A stretch of 64,000 nt of DNA from Nelumbo lutea (lineage: Eukaryota > Streptophyta > Magnoliopsida > Proteales > Nelumbonaceae): contig JAKGHH010000002.1 in assembly GCA_022828595.1 (NCBI GenBank), forward strand, positions 43,990,222 through 44,054,221, read 5' to 3'. Numbering within the stretch: the stretch's first letter is position 1; each line of letters starts with the position of its first letter. Positions 48,800 through 61,499 of the stretch are shown here, piece after piece. Under the pieces are notes generated by a model. It was not told where the DNA came from and searched no databases. It saw only the letters and a program-made list of their open reading frames with translations. The translations under genes and the position numbers were made by a program.

Positions 48800-51700
48800 T
48801 CATTCTCCTTCACTAAGAATTGGAACAATTAGCGGTTTCAATTGAGCAAGATATACAATTGCCCACCTAATAAAAGAAGAGACATCAAATCATTATCAGC
48901 TCAGAATAATTTCATGTTCATATATATCAACATGAATATACACACCACAAGTCACTGTCAGTATCTCGAAAATTATCTTGAAAGTGTAAAAGAACTAATA
49001 TTTGATAGAAATTCTCAATAACTACAATATTTATAAATTTCAAAGTTATCAAAGTGTAAAAGGTATTTACTTTTTCAGAGTAAAGAATGTTCCTTATAAA
49101 TGAATAAAGTAATCAAGTTTCCATAAACTGAGTACATGCTTAATTAGCCTTCTGTACTGATCATATACCACTACACCTCAAGGGACACTTAGCTTCACCT
49201 CCTTGGTGGCGTCAAAAAAGGAATAAAAAAAAAAAAAAGCCTCACCTCCTAGGCAACATTTTCTCTTCTAAGAAGCAAACTTCAACATGGTTTTAACATC
49301 ACAAACACATTTGACTTTAAGCATTTTCAACCTCTCACGAAGAAACCCTTCAAATTTAAACCAACTCAGTTCAATTAGACCAAGCTTTGCCTATAGTTGT
49401 CAAGATCTTACCTAGGTGCCTACCTAGGCAACAAAAATGACAAGGTAGGCAACTTATTATATTATATCATTTATACTTTCTACTATTGAAATTTAAAGAT
49501 TCAAGGGTCTTGAGAAGAGTAAATGAAAGAATAAATAGAAAAATAAAGCATTATGTAAAAAAGTGGATATACCCTTGTTCCTTTTTCTATTTTACTTACT
49601 CTATGTTAAATTTTTTCATATAAAATTATAGCCTATTTTAGTTGCTAATTTGATATGAAATTGTTCTACTGAATACCTATTATATTAGTATTATTTTCAA
49701 AAGTATTAAAACTAATATATTTGAAATACTATTGTCCAAGATATGATGATTTTCCATGTTTGAGATTAAATTTAATGCTAATAAATAAATTGCTATATAT
49801 AAATATATATAATTTTTTTTTTAATTCATACGCATGCTAAATGGTATATAAGCCCATGGAACTAGGTAAAATTCTGTTTTTTTTTCTTTATTTTATGAAA
49901 TTATTATCACATACATGACTAGGCAAGCTACTATTACCCAGAATCACCTAGATGTCTTGATAGCAATGATCTTGCCCCAACTACATGGGGTCCAGCTACA
50001 CAAATCCTGATTAGGAGCAAAATGCAATTCCAGGATAATATGGGACCCAATGATTGAAGATAATAAAAGGTTGGCTACACAGAAAGCAAGATACTTATCA
50101 AAAGGTAGAAAACTCACCTAATTAAAAGTGTATTACCCTCCCTCCCAATTTACTATATGTCTCCATTTCACATATCTGTGAGAGTGGCAACAATTAGGAA
50201 AAAGGATGAGGAACTTTCTGTGATCTGGATGGAAAGACAGGTCCAAATTTCACTTAGTCTATGTTTGGTTTGAAGGAAAAAGTAGGGAAAGGAAGGGAAA
50301 CATAGGGAGCCTATACAAGGCTTGTAAAGGTTTCCCTACATTTCCCTTCCTTTCCCTATTTTTTCCTTCAAACCAAACAAAGCCTTAGTGAATTGGAACA
50401 AAAGTTAGCTTCTGAAGAAAATCTGGTGGTTTGGGTGTGAGAAGATTGAAAAAAGTAGGTGAAGCCCTTTGAGGGAAATGGTTCTGGAAATCTAGCAAGG
50501 AAACTGACAGCTTATGAGGCAAGTAATCACAAGCAAATATGGGCCGAGTAAGAGAGGCTGGGATCCAGAGTCATCCCTTAGTCCTATGGGATATGCATTA
50601 TGGAAAAAAAAATGACATCCAAAAAGCCTTTGATGATTTCTCCAAAGACATCAAATACAAAATTGAAAAGGGGAATGGTGTTCGGTTCTGAACTGAAAAA
50701 TGGTGTGGGGAATCATCATTTGAGGCTCTATTCCCAACTTTGTATGAAATAGCCCAAGATGAAGGTTCCCTGGTTTAGGAAAGCAATGAATTGAATGAAA
50801 ATGGAGTCACTTGGAGACCCTGTTCAGAAGAAACCCAAATGATTGGGAAATTCGGCCAATGACAGATCTGCTAGTGCTAGGTCCATTACATAAAGAAATG
50901 TCAAATATTCTGGACTGCTCTATGATACAGATCTTCTAATGATCCTGAAACTATTTTTCAAATCAAGGTGGTGAATTCAAGTCTAGGAAATATTCTGCAA
51001 TATCTTGTGGGTGAGAATTCTGGGAAATGGGAAGCTGTTATTACTTAAAGTAAAGTTTGCATTCAAAGAACCACAATACAGGTAGGAATCCTTTCTGATA
51101 GTAGGTAGCTGACTTATTTTCCTGATTTGGTAGCAGAAACCCCCTAAACTAGAAAAGTGGATGTCATGGAAAAAAAAATGGTAAAACATATTGCTTAATT
51201 TCATGAAGACATTCACAGGAATATTGAGCACTCCAATGCAAAGTAGACAAGTTATGCAGACATAGGAAACTTCAAAAGCAAAGGTCACAGTGATGTTGAC
51301 GTAGAATCGTCTGTTCCAATACCAATTGATATAGAACTGCCTATACTGATCCCAAACCGATGTACAATTGATAGATTCAATGCATTTGATGAATTCAAAT
51401 GATGCAACATTGATGAAACTAACAAATAATTAAAATTAGGATTATAGGCAATCAAACAAGAGGTATTTTACAACTAAAAGAGAATACATACAATGTAGAT
51501 GATGATAATGATGATCACCAAGAGATAACTCAATGTGACCCTTTTTGTTACCTTGCTTCAACAATCCATAACAACGGATACGAGGAGGATGCCACCCACA
51601 GAATTAGAGCATGATTACAAAAATGTAAGGGTGCACCCAGAATCTTATGTGAGAGGCAAATACCACTAAGCTAAAATGAAAATTTTATAAAACAGTTGCA

Positions 51701-54700
51701 AGGCCAAAGTGTCAAAAAAGAATCTCTCCCTTGTTAAATTATCAAACCAAGGTGTCAAAAAAAGATCACATTGAGTTCTCTTGGTCTCCAATCCTAAGTG
51801 TACCCTGATTTCCTGCCCATGGGCTGGCATGACCGATGGTGCTACAGTGTCATGCCTTTCCAGGCATGGTCCATGGCCCCGGGCCGAGCTAGGCTAAGGT
51901 TTGCAACCCATGGGCTTGCACAGCCCCGCAGCCTGGCACAACACAGCCTAGTCATGCCTGCAGCCTAGCCCACCAAAAACTAGCAGTTGGAAACCCCTTC
52001 CAATGGATATAACAACTTTTTAGGGGGAAAAGGTGATTGAAAACCAAGGTTTTAAACTTCATAATGTATTGGTCCATATTGGCCAATGCATACCATTCCA
52101 ATGAGGGTTTGATACCGTGAAATGCTACGAAACCTTTGATTTTGTTTCTTTTCGTCTGCATCAGGCCGATACAGACCCATTCAGCCGATACATGTGTATC
52201 AGATTTTTAATATTATTTAATGTCATTCCTTCTCTCTCCAACAACTCCTATTATTACTCCCTAAACCTCTATAATCATTCCTTCTCTCTCTCTAATAACT
52301 CCAATACTTAATCCCACTCTTTCAATAACTCCTATATTTAGTGCTACATTTAATATATTTAATTAATATTCAAATTCAAATTTAAATAATGCCATTAAAT
52401 AACCTTAAAACCTTAAACTAGACATAAAAACTACAAATAGGAGGATTTGAACCATGGTTAATGGCATGTAACAAGCACAAATCCACCATTAAACCATGCT
52501 ATAGTTGCTTGTCATAAGTATATGCATTTTTATTCTTAACGTATTTTTTTGGCAATAAATACTAAAATTGATTATTAAAATTTATATACTAATAAACATT
52601 AACACAAATTATACTGATTTATGAAAATTAAGATATACAAATATAAATTTTAGTTCTTCCATTATTCTTCAATGGTTATCAATTGTGTCCCAATATCTCA
52701 CAATTTATATAAACCCTTGAAGTATGGTCCTTTATGTTTAAATAACTCATTTATAATTATATAAAACTTATATTTATTGTTATTAATATACATTTTTAAG
52801 ATTTTTAAGATTTATTTGATGTCTTAACTCCTAAATCAGATGTTTTATGAAAACATGGATTTAAGACAAGTAACTATTCTAGGTTAAGCTAGAAGAAGTT
52901 AGGGCTATTCATTCTCAAGAAGATAAACGCTTATGAGATTGATCTACCTAAGGACTTAAGTATGCACTCTACATTCAACAATGCCGACTTGTATACTTAT
53001 CATGGAAATGATAATGAGGAAGAGATAGAGAATGTTTCGAAAAAAAGAGCTACGAAGACCAATAGGCACTCAACCAAGATACTTGTTATGCTGGAAAGGT
53101 AATGATACAAGAGATAGCACTTTGGTTTTTAATGAAGAATTGCTTGTGATAGAGGTCAATAATTGGAAACTAAATTTGTCTCAATCCAATTGTTGGATTG
53201 ATCTAGAGTTTGGATGTATTAGAGGTCTAAGATGGTAAAAGAGAACTTCACATCATCAAGCAGATAAGACAAGTGAATGGCCTTCAGCAAGATACCTTTC
53301 AGTTGCTGGGCATTGAGGACTATCAATAGTAGTCAACAATCACGGTCAAAGTTTAACCATATGGACTCCATCTGCTAGTCATCCATGAGTCTAGTAATCT
53401 CTATTGAAGTTTCATTAATTTTAGTCCGTTAGAGCTGAATTTCAGTTATGAAGGAAAAAAGGTCAATTTTGTCTTTTTAATTTGTTATTTCAATTTAGGT
53501 ACTTGATAGGCACTAAACAAAGGGGCTTATCTTGTGTGGCATATACAAAGAGTATTTTAGTCAGATCAGGATGTTATTAATTGAGGTTACAGTGTTTATT
53601 TATTTATTTTAAGTTATGATCCCTGTAACATAAGTTCTATATATAAAGGAGTAGATGCTCATTGGGGGAACTCTAATAGATTTAATTCCACATTTTTAGC
53701 CCTGTTTCTCCCACTTCTTTTCTCTCTTTTCTGCAATTCTTACTTCTATTTTGCTGTATTACAGGCCAAACGAATGTGCAGAGAATACAAAAACTTACAT
53801 CATCCAACAGCAAATTGTTGCTGTAATAACTAATGTCAGATGAAACCTGCATCAAGAAAAATATGTATACATTAACCATTTCAGATACGTGAGAGAGAAA
53901 AAAAGAAGAATGGTTGAAAAGAAAGGAAAGAACATGAAAATACATGACGATAACTACAATTAAGTGTTAAAGCAACAGCTAAATTCTGTAACAACTACAA
54001 AGAAAATATCAACCCTAATTGCAGAATCCCCAAACTTATAAATCTCATAACTGGTTAAGTTTCCATCAAATATCACATCACAATGTTTTGTTGTGAAACT
54101 TGCAAGACATCTTCTGAAAACATACAGATTTTTGACAATGGAGATAAAATGTCATTGGTATTAATAGACACCCTCATACCACAAAAGGTTAAATATAATT
54201 AGGATTAAATAATTGAAATTACGACAACTATGAATTAATTGACTAAATAAACTCAGGCAAGCCAATTGGGAATAACAGATATCAGAGAAAATAAAAGTGT
54301 GCAAGCTAATTTAAAAAGTCTCAGCATAACAATCAAAAGAATAATATTTTAGATTTCAAGCATCTTGCTATTTTAAGTCTTAAGAATTACTCCAAGTCTA
54401 ATAACCTCCTGATGTAAGACAGATATAGGATAACTAAATCTCTAGAAACATTACAATGACTAATAAAAAGATAGAGAATCAAGAGAAGCCTATAGAAAAA
54501 TCATACTGCTTTTCCAGAATCAAATATAGGATCCTTCCAAACTTTAATGCATGGCTTTCAATGGGATCACACCAAAGAAGAAATCTCTTAAGCATCACAC
54601 CCAAAGAAATGAAACTAAAAGGTATAATTTCATTCTCAATCTCATCATTTTTCCACACTATATATTATTTGAATTCCATAATATTGAGGTCCATAACAAT

Positions 54701-57700
54701 ATTAACAATATTATGACCTCAAATAGGTTCATTTCCCTAATTTAAAGACTCCTAATAACTCCCCAACATATACCTATGGTAGTAATGACTTCAAAACTGA
54801 CTAAAACTCCTACATACTTTCTAAAAATTGACTTTATGAAACAATATAAGTTTGACTAAAATTTCTATTAAGGGAACAAATTGTAAAAGAGTTGAGATAT
54901 TAAAGTCCAAAACAGAAGAAAATAACATAAAATAGAAGAAGCTGAAAAAATTCTAATCACGTGCTCCTTATTATTTGTATTTGTATGAAATTGAAAAAAC
55001 AAATACAATTATGCCCATAATTATCAACCCAATTATTAGATTAATTACAAAGACATAACTACTCACGCATATGTCATTACACTTCCTTAACACTCCCTCA
55101 AACTGAGCCTACATGCCCTGCTTACCAAGTCAACTGAAAATGACTTAAAAATCATCAAAGACTTTATCCAAAAACTGCTCTAATCTTAGAATATTTAATT
55201 ACTGTCTCCCAAGTTTGTTTTTGTTTTTTGAATATCTTTTTGCATTCCTTTCTTCCTACACAATCTGCCACACCAGTTTTTTGTCTCATTGTTGCTGGAG
55301 AGAACAAATCTGCCACACCAGCCAGTTGAACCCACTTGCACCCAAAGAAAGAAAGAAACCATTCCCAAATACCAACAGTAACTGGACAGAAGATTAATAA
55401 ATGATACTTAGGTTCACCACAAGCATTGCATAGAACACACCAGTTAGAAGGAAGACACCAAAAAGGTCTTCTCTAATAGAACGTCCATTGTACTAATACT
55501 TCCATGAACCACTTCCCAGCAGAAGGCGTGAACCCTGGGTGGAATAGGCTCACACCACACCTCTTCAACAAGAAAAGGCTGAGCAGGGAGAGGATAGAGA
55601 GACAAAACCTTGAAAAAAGTAAGGACAGGAAGAGGACCCACAACGACTAGGCAACCAAACCCGACTAATTTCAAAGGGTCCCAAAGAAACCTTTCTAACC
55701 CACACCTCCTCAGAACATCAATTAAAAATTATCAATCCACTAGATCTTATGCTTTTTCCAAATTCAGTTTACACACCAATCCCTTCCTACCAGATCTTCT
55801 TATTTCTTCCACCTTCATTAGCTATAAGAATCTGGTCATAAATCTGATTATTCTAAAGAAAGACTCCCTAAAAGTGAGTAGTAATGGATAGAAGTACCTC
55901 CTTAAGCCTTACAAAAAAGAACCTTCAATATAATTTTGTAAATACTAATCAACAAGCTTATAGGTCTTAAGTCCTTAGGTAAGTACCTCTCCTTCTTAGG
56001 GAACAAAGCTATGAAACATGCATTAACTATATGATTTATAATTCCTCTCTCATGGAAAAAGTTCAAATTCAGCCATCCTTTATGATTTCCCAACACTCCT
56101 AGAAGAAAGCTATCGTAATCTATCAGGTCCTGAAGACTTTGTTCTATCCATTACAAAAATGGCATCTCTAATCTCTTCTTCCTCAAATCTTCTCTCCAAC
56201 CTTTCCCTAATCTCCCCCCCCCCCCCACCCACCACCACCACCACCACCGGCCAATCAAACCCTTCCACTATCAATCTCTTATTTAATGGCTTTTGAAATA
56301 TTGATTTGAAGTAGTCCACAAAATGGGTTTTATTTTTCTTTTATATTACAACCACTTAAACAGGGGAAAAGTTGTAATTACAACCACGTGATGACTTAAT
56401 TCATCACGTGAATAGGGGCTTGAGAAGGAAGCTTGAGGACATGAACGAAGGTCTATCTTCATCCCAAATCAAGTTGACAACTAAGGTGGAAGCTACAGAG
56501 GATTACTAGAAGCGATCGAAACCCAGACATAAGAAGATCTTATGATAATGACAGCCTTCAACGGAACCGAAGAGGAGGATTCAGAAGTTGAATCTCTTAT
56601 TGGTAGTTTTTATGCAAATTTTCAGAAGGAAGAAGAGGTCTTTGGTACTGAAATTTTGTTTGTGGAGGAGGAGAGTTCGGGCTACTACAGTCTTCCCACT
56701 TTTGAGGCAAACTGTAGGGGTAGTGGTGAAGACAACTTGCAGCATCCTATCATTAGGGAGGAATCGAATCCTTTGACAAGGAAGAACCAAGACCCTCTGT
56801 GATATAAAAACAGGGTGTCCACAAGACGCTGGTTGGGGATCTCCATGGGCCAAGTATCTCCACGCCACCAAGGGATGAGGCGCAATCTCTTGAAGTTGGT
56901 CTTGGGACAGAGCAGAATCTGAAAGAGCTTCTAGAACAGAATCACAACTCAGAAGGAGAGTTGGGCCTTTTTTGATACCTTTCGAAAGGCTACACAGCGG
57001 GGGGTAGCCCATCCCCCAACCCAGGTGCAGGCAGGATTAGATCCCAAGTCTATGCTACAACCAGAAGGAGACCTTACCAACCAGCTGGTTGGCACCTTGC
57101 TCAGGTTCAAGGTACAGATTGTGATTCGTATTTGGTTTCTAAACCCCCTCGTGTTTCTGTGGCTGTTGTTTCAGGTCTCCATCCAGTTTCAGTGCCAATA
57201 GCCAGTGAAGATAGGGTTGGGAAAACAGAAGGAAGACAGAAGGAAAGAAGGGAAAAGAATTGTCAGGAGGATAAGGATCAGGGGGGAAGGATTTGGGGGC
57301 TAATTGAAGTAATACTTGGAGATCTGAAAAATAGAGAATTGGAAGGGGAAGATGTGATACAAAAGTCTAAAAAAGAGGAATAGAGAATTCGAAGAAAGAG
57401 ACCAAATCAGCACATCTCTCTTCAATGGTGTGTGTTATGCAAAGCCAACAGTGAGACTTGCAATCACTTATTAATCTCCTGTTCTTTCTCTTCTTGCATT
57501 TGGGTTTGCTTTCCTTCTTTGTTTGGGTGCAGGTGGACTCCCCCGACTAATATGCGAGGGCTATTTGCTTTTACCTTTTTCAATTTTCCAAAGAAGAGAG
57601 GTAAGATGTTGAGGAGATGCATAAGAGCTACCACGTGCTGGGTATTATGGGAGGAAAGGAATCTCAGAATATTTTCAAAGAAATAAATAAGCAAAACTGA

Positions 57701-60700
57701 TATTATTGAAAATATCATGATCAAGGTGGCTCATTGGGTGAAGACAATGCATCTTTTTTCCTCATTTTCAGTAAACGAAATCATGCTCAATTGGAAAGAG
57801 GTGGCTGATTCAGCTCCTGTTAACACCCATTACCACTAGTTGGAGCCCTCCAAAGAGAGGTTTTATCAAATTAAATCTTGACGGGAGTTGTTTGGGTAAC
57901 CCAGGTACTTCTGGAATAGGAGTTTTCAGAGATGAAACTGGAAAAGTGGTAGCTTTATACTTGGGACCAATTGGGGAAGGAGATTCTTTATGGGCTGAGA
58001 TATTGGCAGTGGTGGAAGGAGTACAAAGAGCAATCTCTATCAATGTTAAGAAGCCGATAATTAAGGGAGACTCAAAACTGGTGGTGAACTGGTTGCAAAA
58101 TAAAGATCCAAGTCATTGGATGTATAATAATGGAAAGAAAAAGATTAAGAAGTTAACACAAAATATGGGAGTGAAAGTATTTGTGTTCGGGGAGAGATAA
58201 AAGGGGTTATCTCTCACTGTTCATTTAATGTACTCACTTTAATGTACCATTTTAATGTCTTTTAATGAAAAGTTTCAGTTATTGATCAAAAAAATATCTA
58301 AACCTCCATTAACAAATATAAAACCCGCATCAAAATGTCTAAAATCATACTTGATCAAACTCTAGGGTTTCCATGTATGGGAGGATGAGCTGGTAATATG
58401 GTTTTCTGACATCAGCAGTTGGTATATAGTCCCTTATCTACAATGTGCTCTAATACCAACTTGTCAATAAAAGAGCCTTATAAGAGAAGAGAAAGAAAAA
58501 AGAAAAGGGAAAGAGAAAAAGGATCAATGGAGAAAAGAAGAAAGAAGAGAACAGATTTGAAGAGAGGCAAAAAGTATTGTGTGGCTCCCTCATTGGTATT
58601 CATACTAATACATGATATTTACATTTAACTATCATTAACATAAATAAGAGTAGACAAAAATGCCCTTAGATAGGTGCCTATCAATAAGACCTTTAACTAT
58701 TATAGAAACCCCAACCACAAAACAAATTAAACCAGATAACTGACATGTTGCAACTACAAACTCCTGTCAAAAACCCAACAACTACTTCTCCAGTGAGCTA
58801 CTGATACAATTACAGGAGGAGGCTAACAAGTTCTAAGATTCTATGAAAAATGGAACCACTACAAGACACGTAAGAAGAGAGGATGACGCCATGGATACAT
58901 CTTAGTACACATTTACCAAATTGGCAATGATTTGAACTCTGTAAATGTTTACCGATTTAGCAATGTAGTGAGATTTCCAAATTTAGCTTCAATTAGGACT
59001 TTCCTTTTTGGTTCAGATTTGGTTGGTTTCTATTAAGGAGTAGCCAGCTAGATTAGGATACTTTCTTGTAGGAGGCATAAGGGTGTAAACATAGGCTATA
59101 AAAAAGTAGATCACTACTATAAAAGCAATTGAATTGAATTCTCTCAGTAATTATTCAATGAAGAACTATTCTTCTTCTTGTTTCGGTTTAAGACCTTTTC
59201 TTTACAGCTTCTCTGAACATGAGTTGTTAACTATTTCCTTCAATAACTCATGCCACTAATTCTCTCTCCTCTCTAATGCTCCATTAATTGCCTAAAATTA
59301 ATGTGATCACGCTACCAACAACACCAAGAATAGCAAAACTATGACCAGAACTAATGTAGACAGGACTTTTTTAAAATTTTTTTATGAAATTGTAGACAGG
59401 ATTTAGTTCTTTAACTGATCTGCCACATCTATCCTTACAACAGACTCAACTAGGTGGACCCCCCCTTCATGACTCTACTTCAATATCAAACTGAAGTAGT
59501 GACAATTTTCTATCTCACGTTACTGATTACTGATCAAAAAATATGTTTTATCCTCACAAGCACAAGGGGAACCTTCCTAATCCAAACAGGAATTTCCATT
59601 CCTCCATGACAACAATAGATGCATTTAACTCACCATTGCCAGACTAAGAATCCCTCTCTTCCAACATACAAAAATAATCAATAGCTCTTTGATGGCCCCC
59701 AAGAAAGAACGCACCCTGATTTCTAACTTAACTCTACTGATGTTTCAGTGGTCTCCAAAACTGAGTTGTGTTCAATTTTGATTACTTTGTCCAAACTGTC
59801 TCCTCCACCTCATATTCACTATGCATTTGAAACTCTCAGCAGGAATCCCTTCAAATAATGCAGAAAAGTGCTATCTTCTTACAAATGCTGCAACACCTCT
59901 CCACTCACCTTATTCGGATCATAACCTTCAATTTGCACCTTTGTCACTGTTTAACATAATGGAATTTTCCAACCACCAAACATGTCTCAGAACCAAATCC
60001 TGAGCGTCGTCATTGATTCACTATCACCAGGCCATTACCATGGGTCCCCATTGCCCACCTTTAAGACATTTATCAGGTCATCAGTAGATAACAATGCAAG
60101 CAATGAAATTATTCTTCACCAAAATACCTTTACCCCCCCCCCCTCTGCTCCAGTACTTTCATGCAACATACAGTTTGTCTCTGAAACACCTTTAGGATAG
60201 AAAACTTTCACCATCAATGTCTACCCTTCTTGCTCTACCCAGAGAGCAAGGGCCCTTACCACCTCCCCACTCTCTTTCTAATTTAGAATCACTAACAACT
60301 AATTTCAACTAAAGAGCCTTTGGTGCACTGTATTTCAACTTCGGCCAAACTTAATTCCAGAATAGTTGCAACTAAGGGAACAATTAACAATATGAAAAAG
60401 AAACAAAATAATCATCTTCATCATCATCATCATCTAAGCCTTGTCCCAACTGTATGGGGTCACCAACATAAATCATGTCTTGCCATTCCGTTCTATTCAG
60501 TGTCATATCCTTCGTTAAATAATGGGCGCTTAAATCATTTCTTATTACTTCCACCCAGATCCTGTTTGGTCTTCCTCTAGCTCTTCTAGACTTTTCAACT
60601 TGTAACAGATTACTTTTTCTAACAGGTGCTCTAAATGTTATTCTACAAAAAAGAAATTAAATAAAAAATATCTTTCTGAACTTAATAAAACAACATAAAA

Positions 60701-61159
60701 ACCACTCAGAAAGTTACAAGTGGGAAAAATATTAGCATATTATTCATAAGAAGATTTCCACGTATAAGATCAACCAATTTCTGCAGAAAACTTCAGGTGG
60801 GTAATACCTATCAGCAATCATTAATAGATAAAATTCAATGGACAAAAAAGCCACTTCCAGTGGCAATCATTAAATTTAACCAACTACAAGCGCGAAATTA
60901 TTTCTATTTACACATTAAAGATATTGTAATGCCAAAAAAAATTGAAATGTATTCAAGAATCTTTCCAATCTAGTTCTATTTACAAATCTACTTGCGACGA
61001 TAGAGAAAAGCAGAAGGCAAATCTCAATTTAAGAATAGCAAATCGAAAGATAGTAACGTACAGATTGGCAGAAGGTCCTTTGTTGCAACAAATTCTGGCC
61101 GCGAGGGATGCAATCACGCCGGCCATAGTGAAAATTAAGCTAATTATCAAGAAGCCCAT
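48800..61159 (-). CDS. VHA-e: V-type proton ATPase subunit e, complete, 3 exons across 12.4 kb
   Basis: Small membrane subunit of the V0 sector of the vacuolar/endosomal proton pump. Exons on the minus strand: 61159-61062 (98 bp), 53846-53799 (48 bp) and 48866-48800 (67 bp), with GT..AG borders at every join and consistent phases (2, 2). Total 213 bp, 70 codons plus stop, exactly the plant family length. It reads [23 protein letters not shown], then [16 protein letters not shown], then [21 protein letters not shown]. Two membrane helices are visible (about 4-24 and 36-56). The upstream GCAAGC at 61225 follows an AG, and GT at 61432-61431 follows GAG, so a 5'-UTR intron is possible. Introns are 7215 and 4932 bp and TE-filled. 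No lesion seen. Confidence 0.93.
49396..49968. mobile_element. Inverted-repeat element in VHA-e intron 2
   Basis: Left AGTTGTCAAGATCTTACCTAGGT and right, complemented, TTGCTATCAAGACATCTAGGT share about 20 bp, followed by CCTAGGCAA-type motifs. AT-rich interior, no ORF. hAT-like MITE is likely; the target duplication is not clear. Confidence 0.45.
49972..50045 (-). mobile_element. RTE-type LINE 3'-end remnant
   Basis: CTTGCCCCAACTACATGGGG then TCCAGCTACACAAATCCT resembles the conserved 3' end of plant RTE LINEs and their SINE partners. A better-preserved copy is at 60415-60600. Confidence 0.5.
50257..50384. mobile_element. 128-bp palindromic Tourist-like MITE, copy 2
   Basis: Near-perfect hairpin: TTTGGTTTGAAGGAAAAAGT..GGGAAAGGAAGGGAAA mirrored on the other side, with TTA flanks at 50254-50256 and 50385-50387. 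Same family as 46936-47052. It sits in VHA-e intron 2 and would be transcribed with it. Confidence 0.85.
51800..51975. mobile_element. GC-rich hAT-related fragment
   Basis: CCCATGGGCTGGCATGACC, GGCCCCGGGCCGAGC and CAGCCTGGCACAACACAGCC echo the subterminal GC motifs of the 15415-20015 element. No terminus found. Confidence 0.4.
52890..53770 (+). mobile_element. Ty3-gypsy 3' end with LTR-like sequence
   Basis: At 52900-53080 the plus strand reads [20 protein letters not shown] and [20 protein letters not shown], the C-terminal end of gypsy integrase as seen in many plant elements. A roughly 0.5-kb LTR-like region follows, with TATA signal CTATATATAAAGGAG at 53637 and a likely end near CTGTATTACA (53765). 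The upstream polyprotein is missing. The LTR start is not fixed. The LTR's right end lies only about 35 bp from VHA-e exon 2. Confidence 0.6.
55190..56320 (-). pseudogene. L1-type LINE fragment (reverse transcriptase start and zf-RVT)
   Basis: The minus strand reads [22 protein letters not shown] (56110-56180), then [20 protein letters not shown] and [13 protein letters not shown] (55920-56020), the start of a plant L1 reverse transcriptase. After a deletion of the catalytic region, [20 protein letters not shown] and [20 protein letters not shown] (55350-55560) mark the zf-RVT domain. Frameshifted and internally deleted. Lies within VHA-e intron 1. Confidence 0.75.
56210..56248 (+). repeat. 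C-run and CCA microsatellite
   Basis: Poly-C followed by CCACCACCA within the minus-strand LINE reading (poly-Val/Gly in frame), an expansion in a dead coding sequence. Confidence 0.85.
57420..58290 (+). pseudogene. L1-type LINE 3' fragment (zf-RVT and RNase H)
   Basis: Reads [20 protein letters not shown], then [20 protein letters not shown] and ERNLRIF (zf-RVT region). Around 57865-58190 it reads [35 protein letters not shown] and [14 protein letters not shown]. These are the D, E and D motifs of an RNase H domain. Frame breaks at about 57690 and 57840. A short A-run ends the element near 58290. Opposite orientation to the LINE at 55190-56320. The open segment at 56542-56802 may be its 5' part. 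Confidence 0.75.
58447..58700 (-). mobile_element. Possible LTR edge with tRNA primer-binding-like site
   Basis: On the minus strand TTGACAAGTTGGTATTAGAGC (58453-58473) resembles the initiator-tRNA-Met primer-binding motif TGGTATCAGAGC just after an LTR. A purine/pyrimidine-rich stretch precedes it. No matching second LTR was found; tentative. Confidence 0.25.
59241..60410. other. VHA-e intron 1, unassigned part
   Basis: No recognised exon. Some minus-strand stretches near 59560-60080 look like eroded TE coding sequence, but the family cannot be named. Poly-C run at 60129-60138. Confidence 0.3.
60415..60620 (-). mobile_element. RTE-type LINE 3' end
   Basis: CAT trinucleotide run followed by CTAAGCCTTGTCCCAACTGT..GGGGTC, then GCCATTCCGTTCTATTCAGT, TCATATCCTTC and GGTCTTCCTCTAGCTCTTCT. 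These segments in this order are typical of the 3' end of plant RTE LINEs read in reverse. The trinucleotide run is the element's tail. Confidence 0.65.
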
Positions 61160-61499
61160 GTCAATTCGATCTCACCGCAACCAAGCAGAAATTTTCCGAG
61201 ACGAAAATACGAATTTGAAGCTTGCCTGGTAATTAACGGAATGAGAATTGAAAGAAAAGCAAAAACTACCTCCCTGATCTGCATATGCAAGAATAAAATG
61301 AATACTTAAACAAATACTTGATTACACGTACAATTTAGGGACGGATGCAAACTCTAATTGCGCAATGGAATAAACAAAATTCGTAGCCTTAGAAAAGATA
61401 GTGGAGAATTGATAAAGAGATTGAGAATTGACCTCATGATCTGCTCTAATGTTCTGGAAATTTCAATCTACTCTCTCTCTCAAGTGAGTTCGAACCGTG

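Noticed and set aside
56581..57012. 143-codon minus-strand frame
   Set aside because: No domain recognised and no splice or start support. Probably chance in TE-derived DNA within the VHA-e intron.
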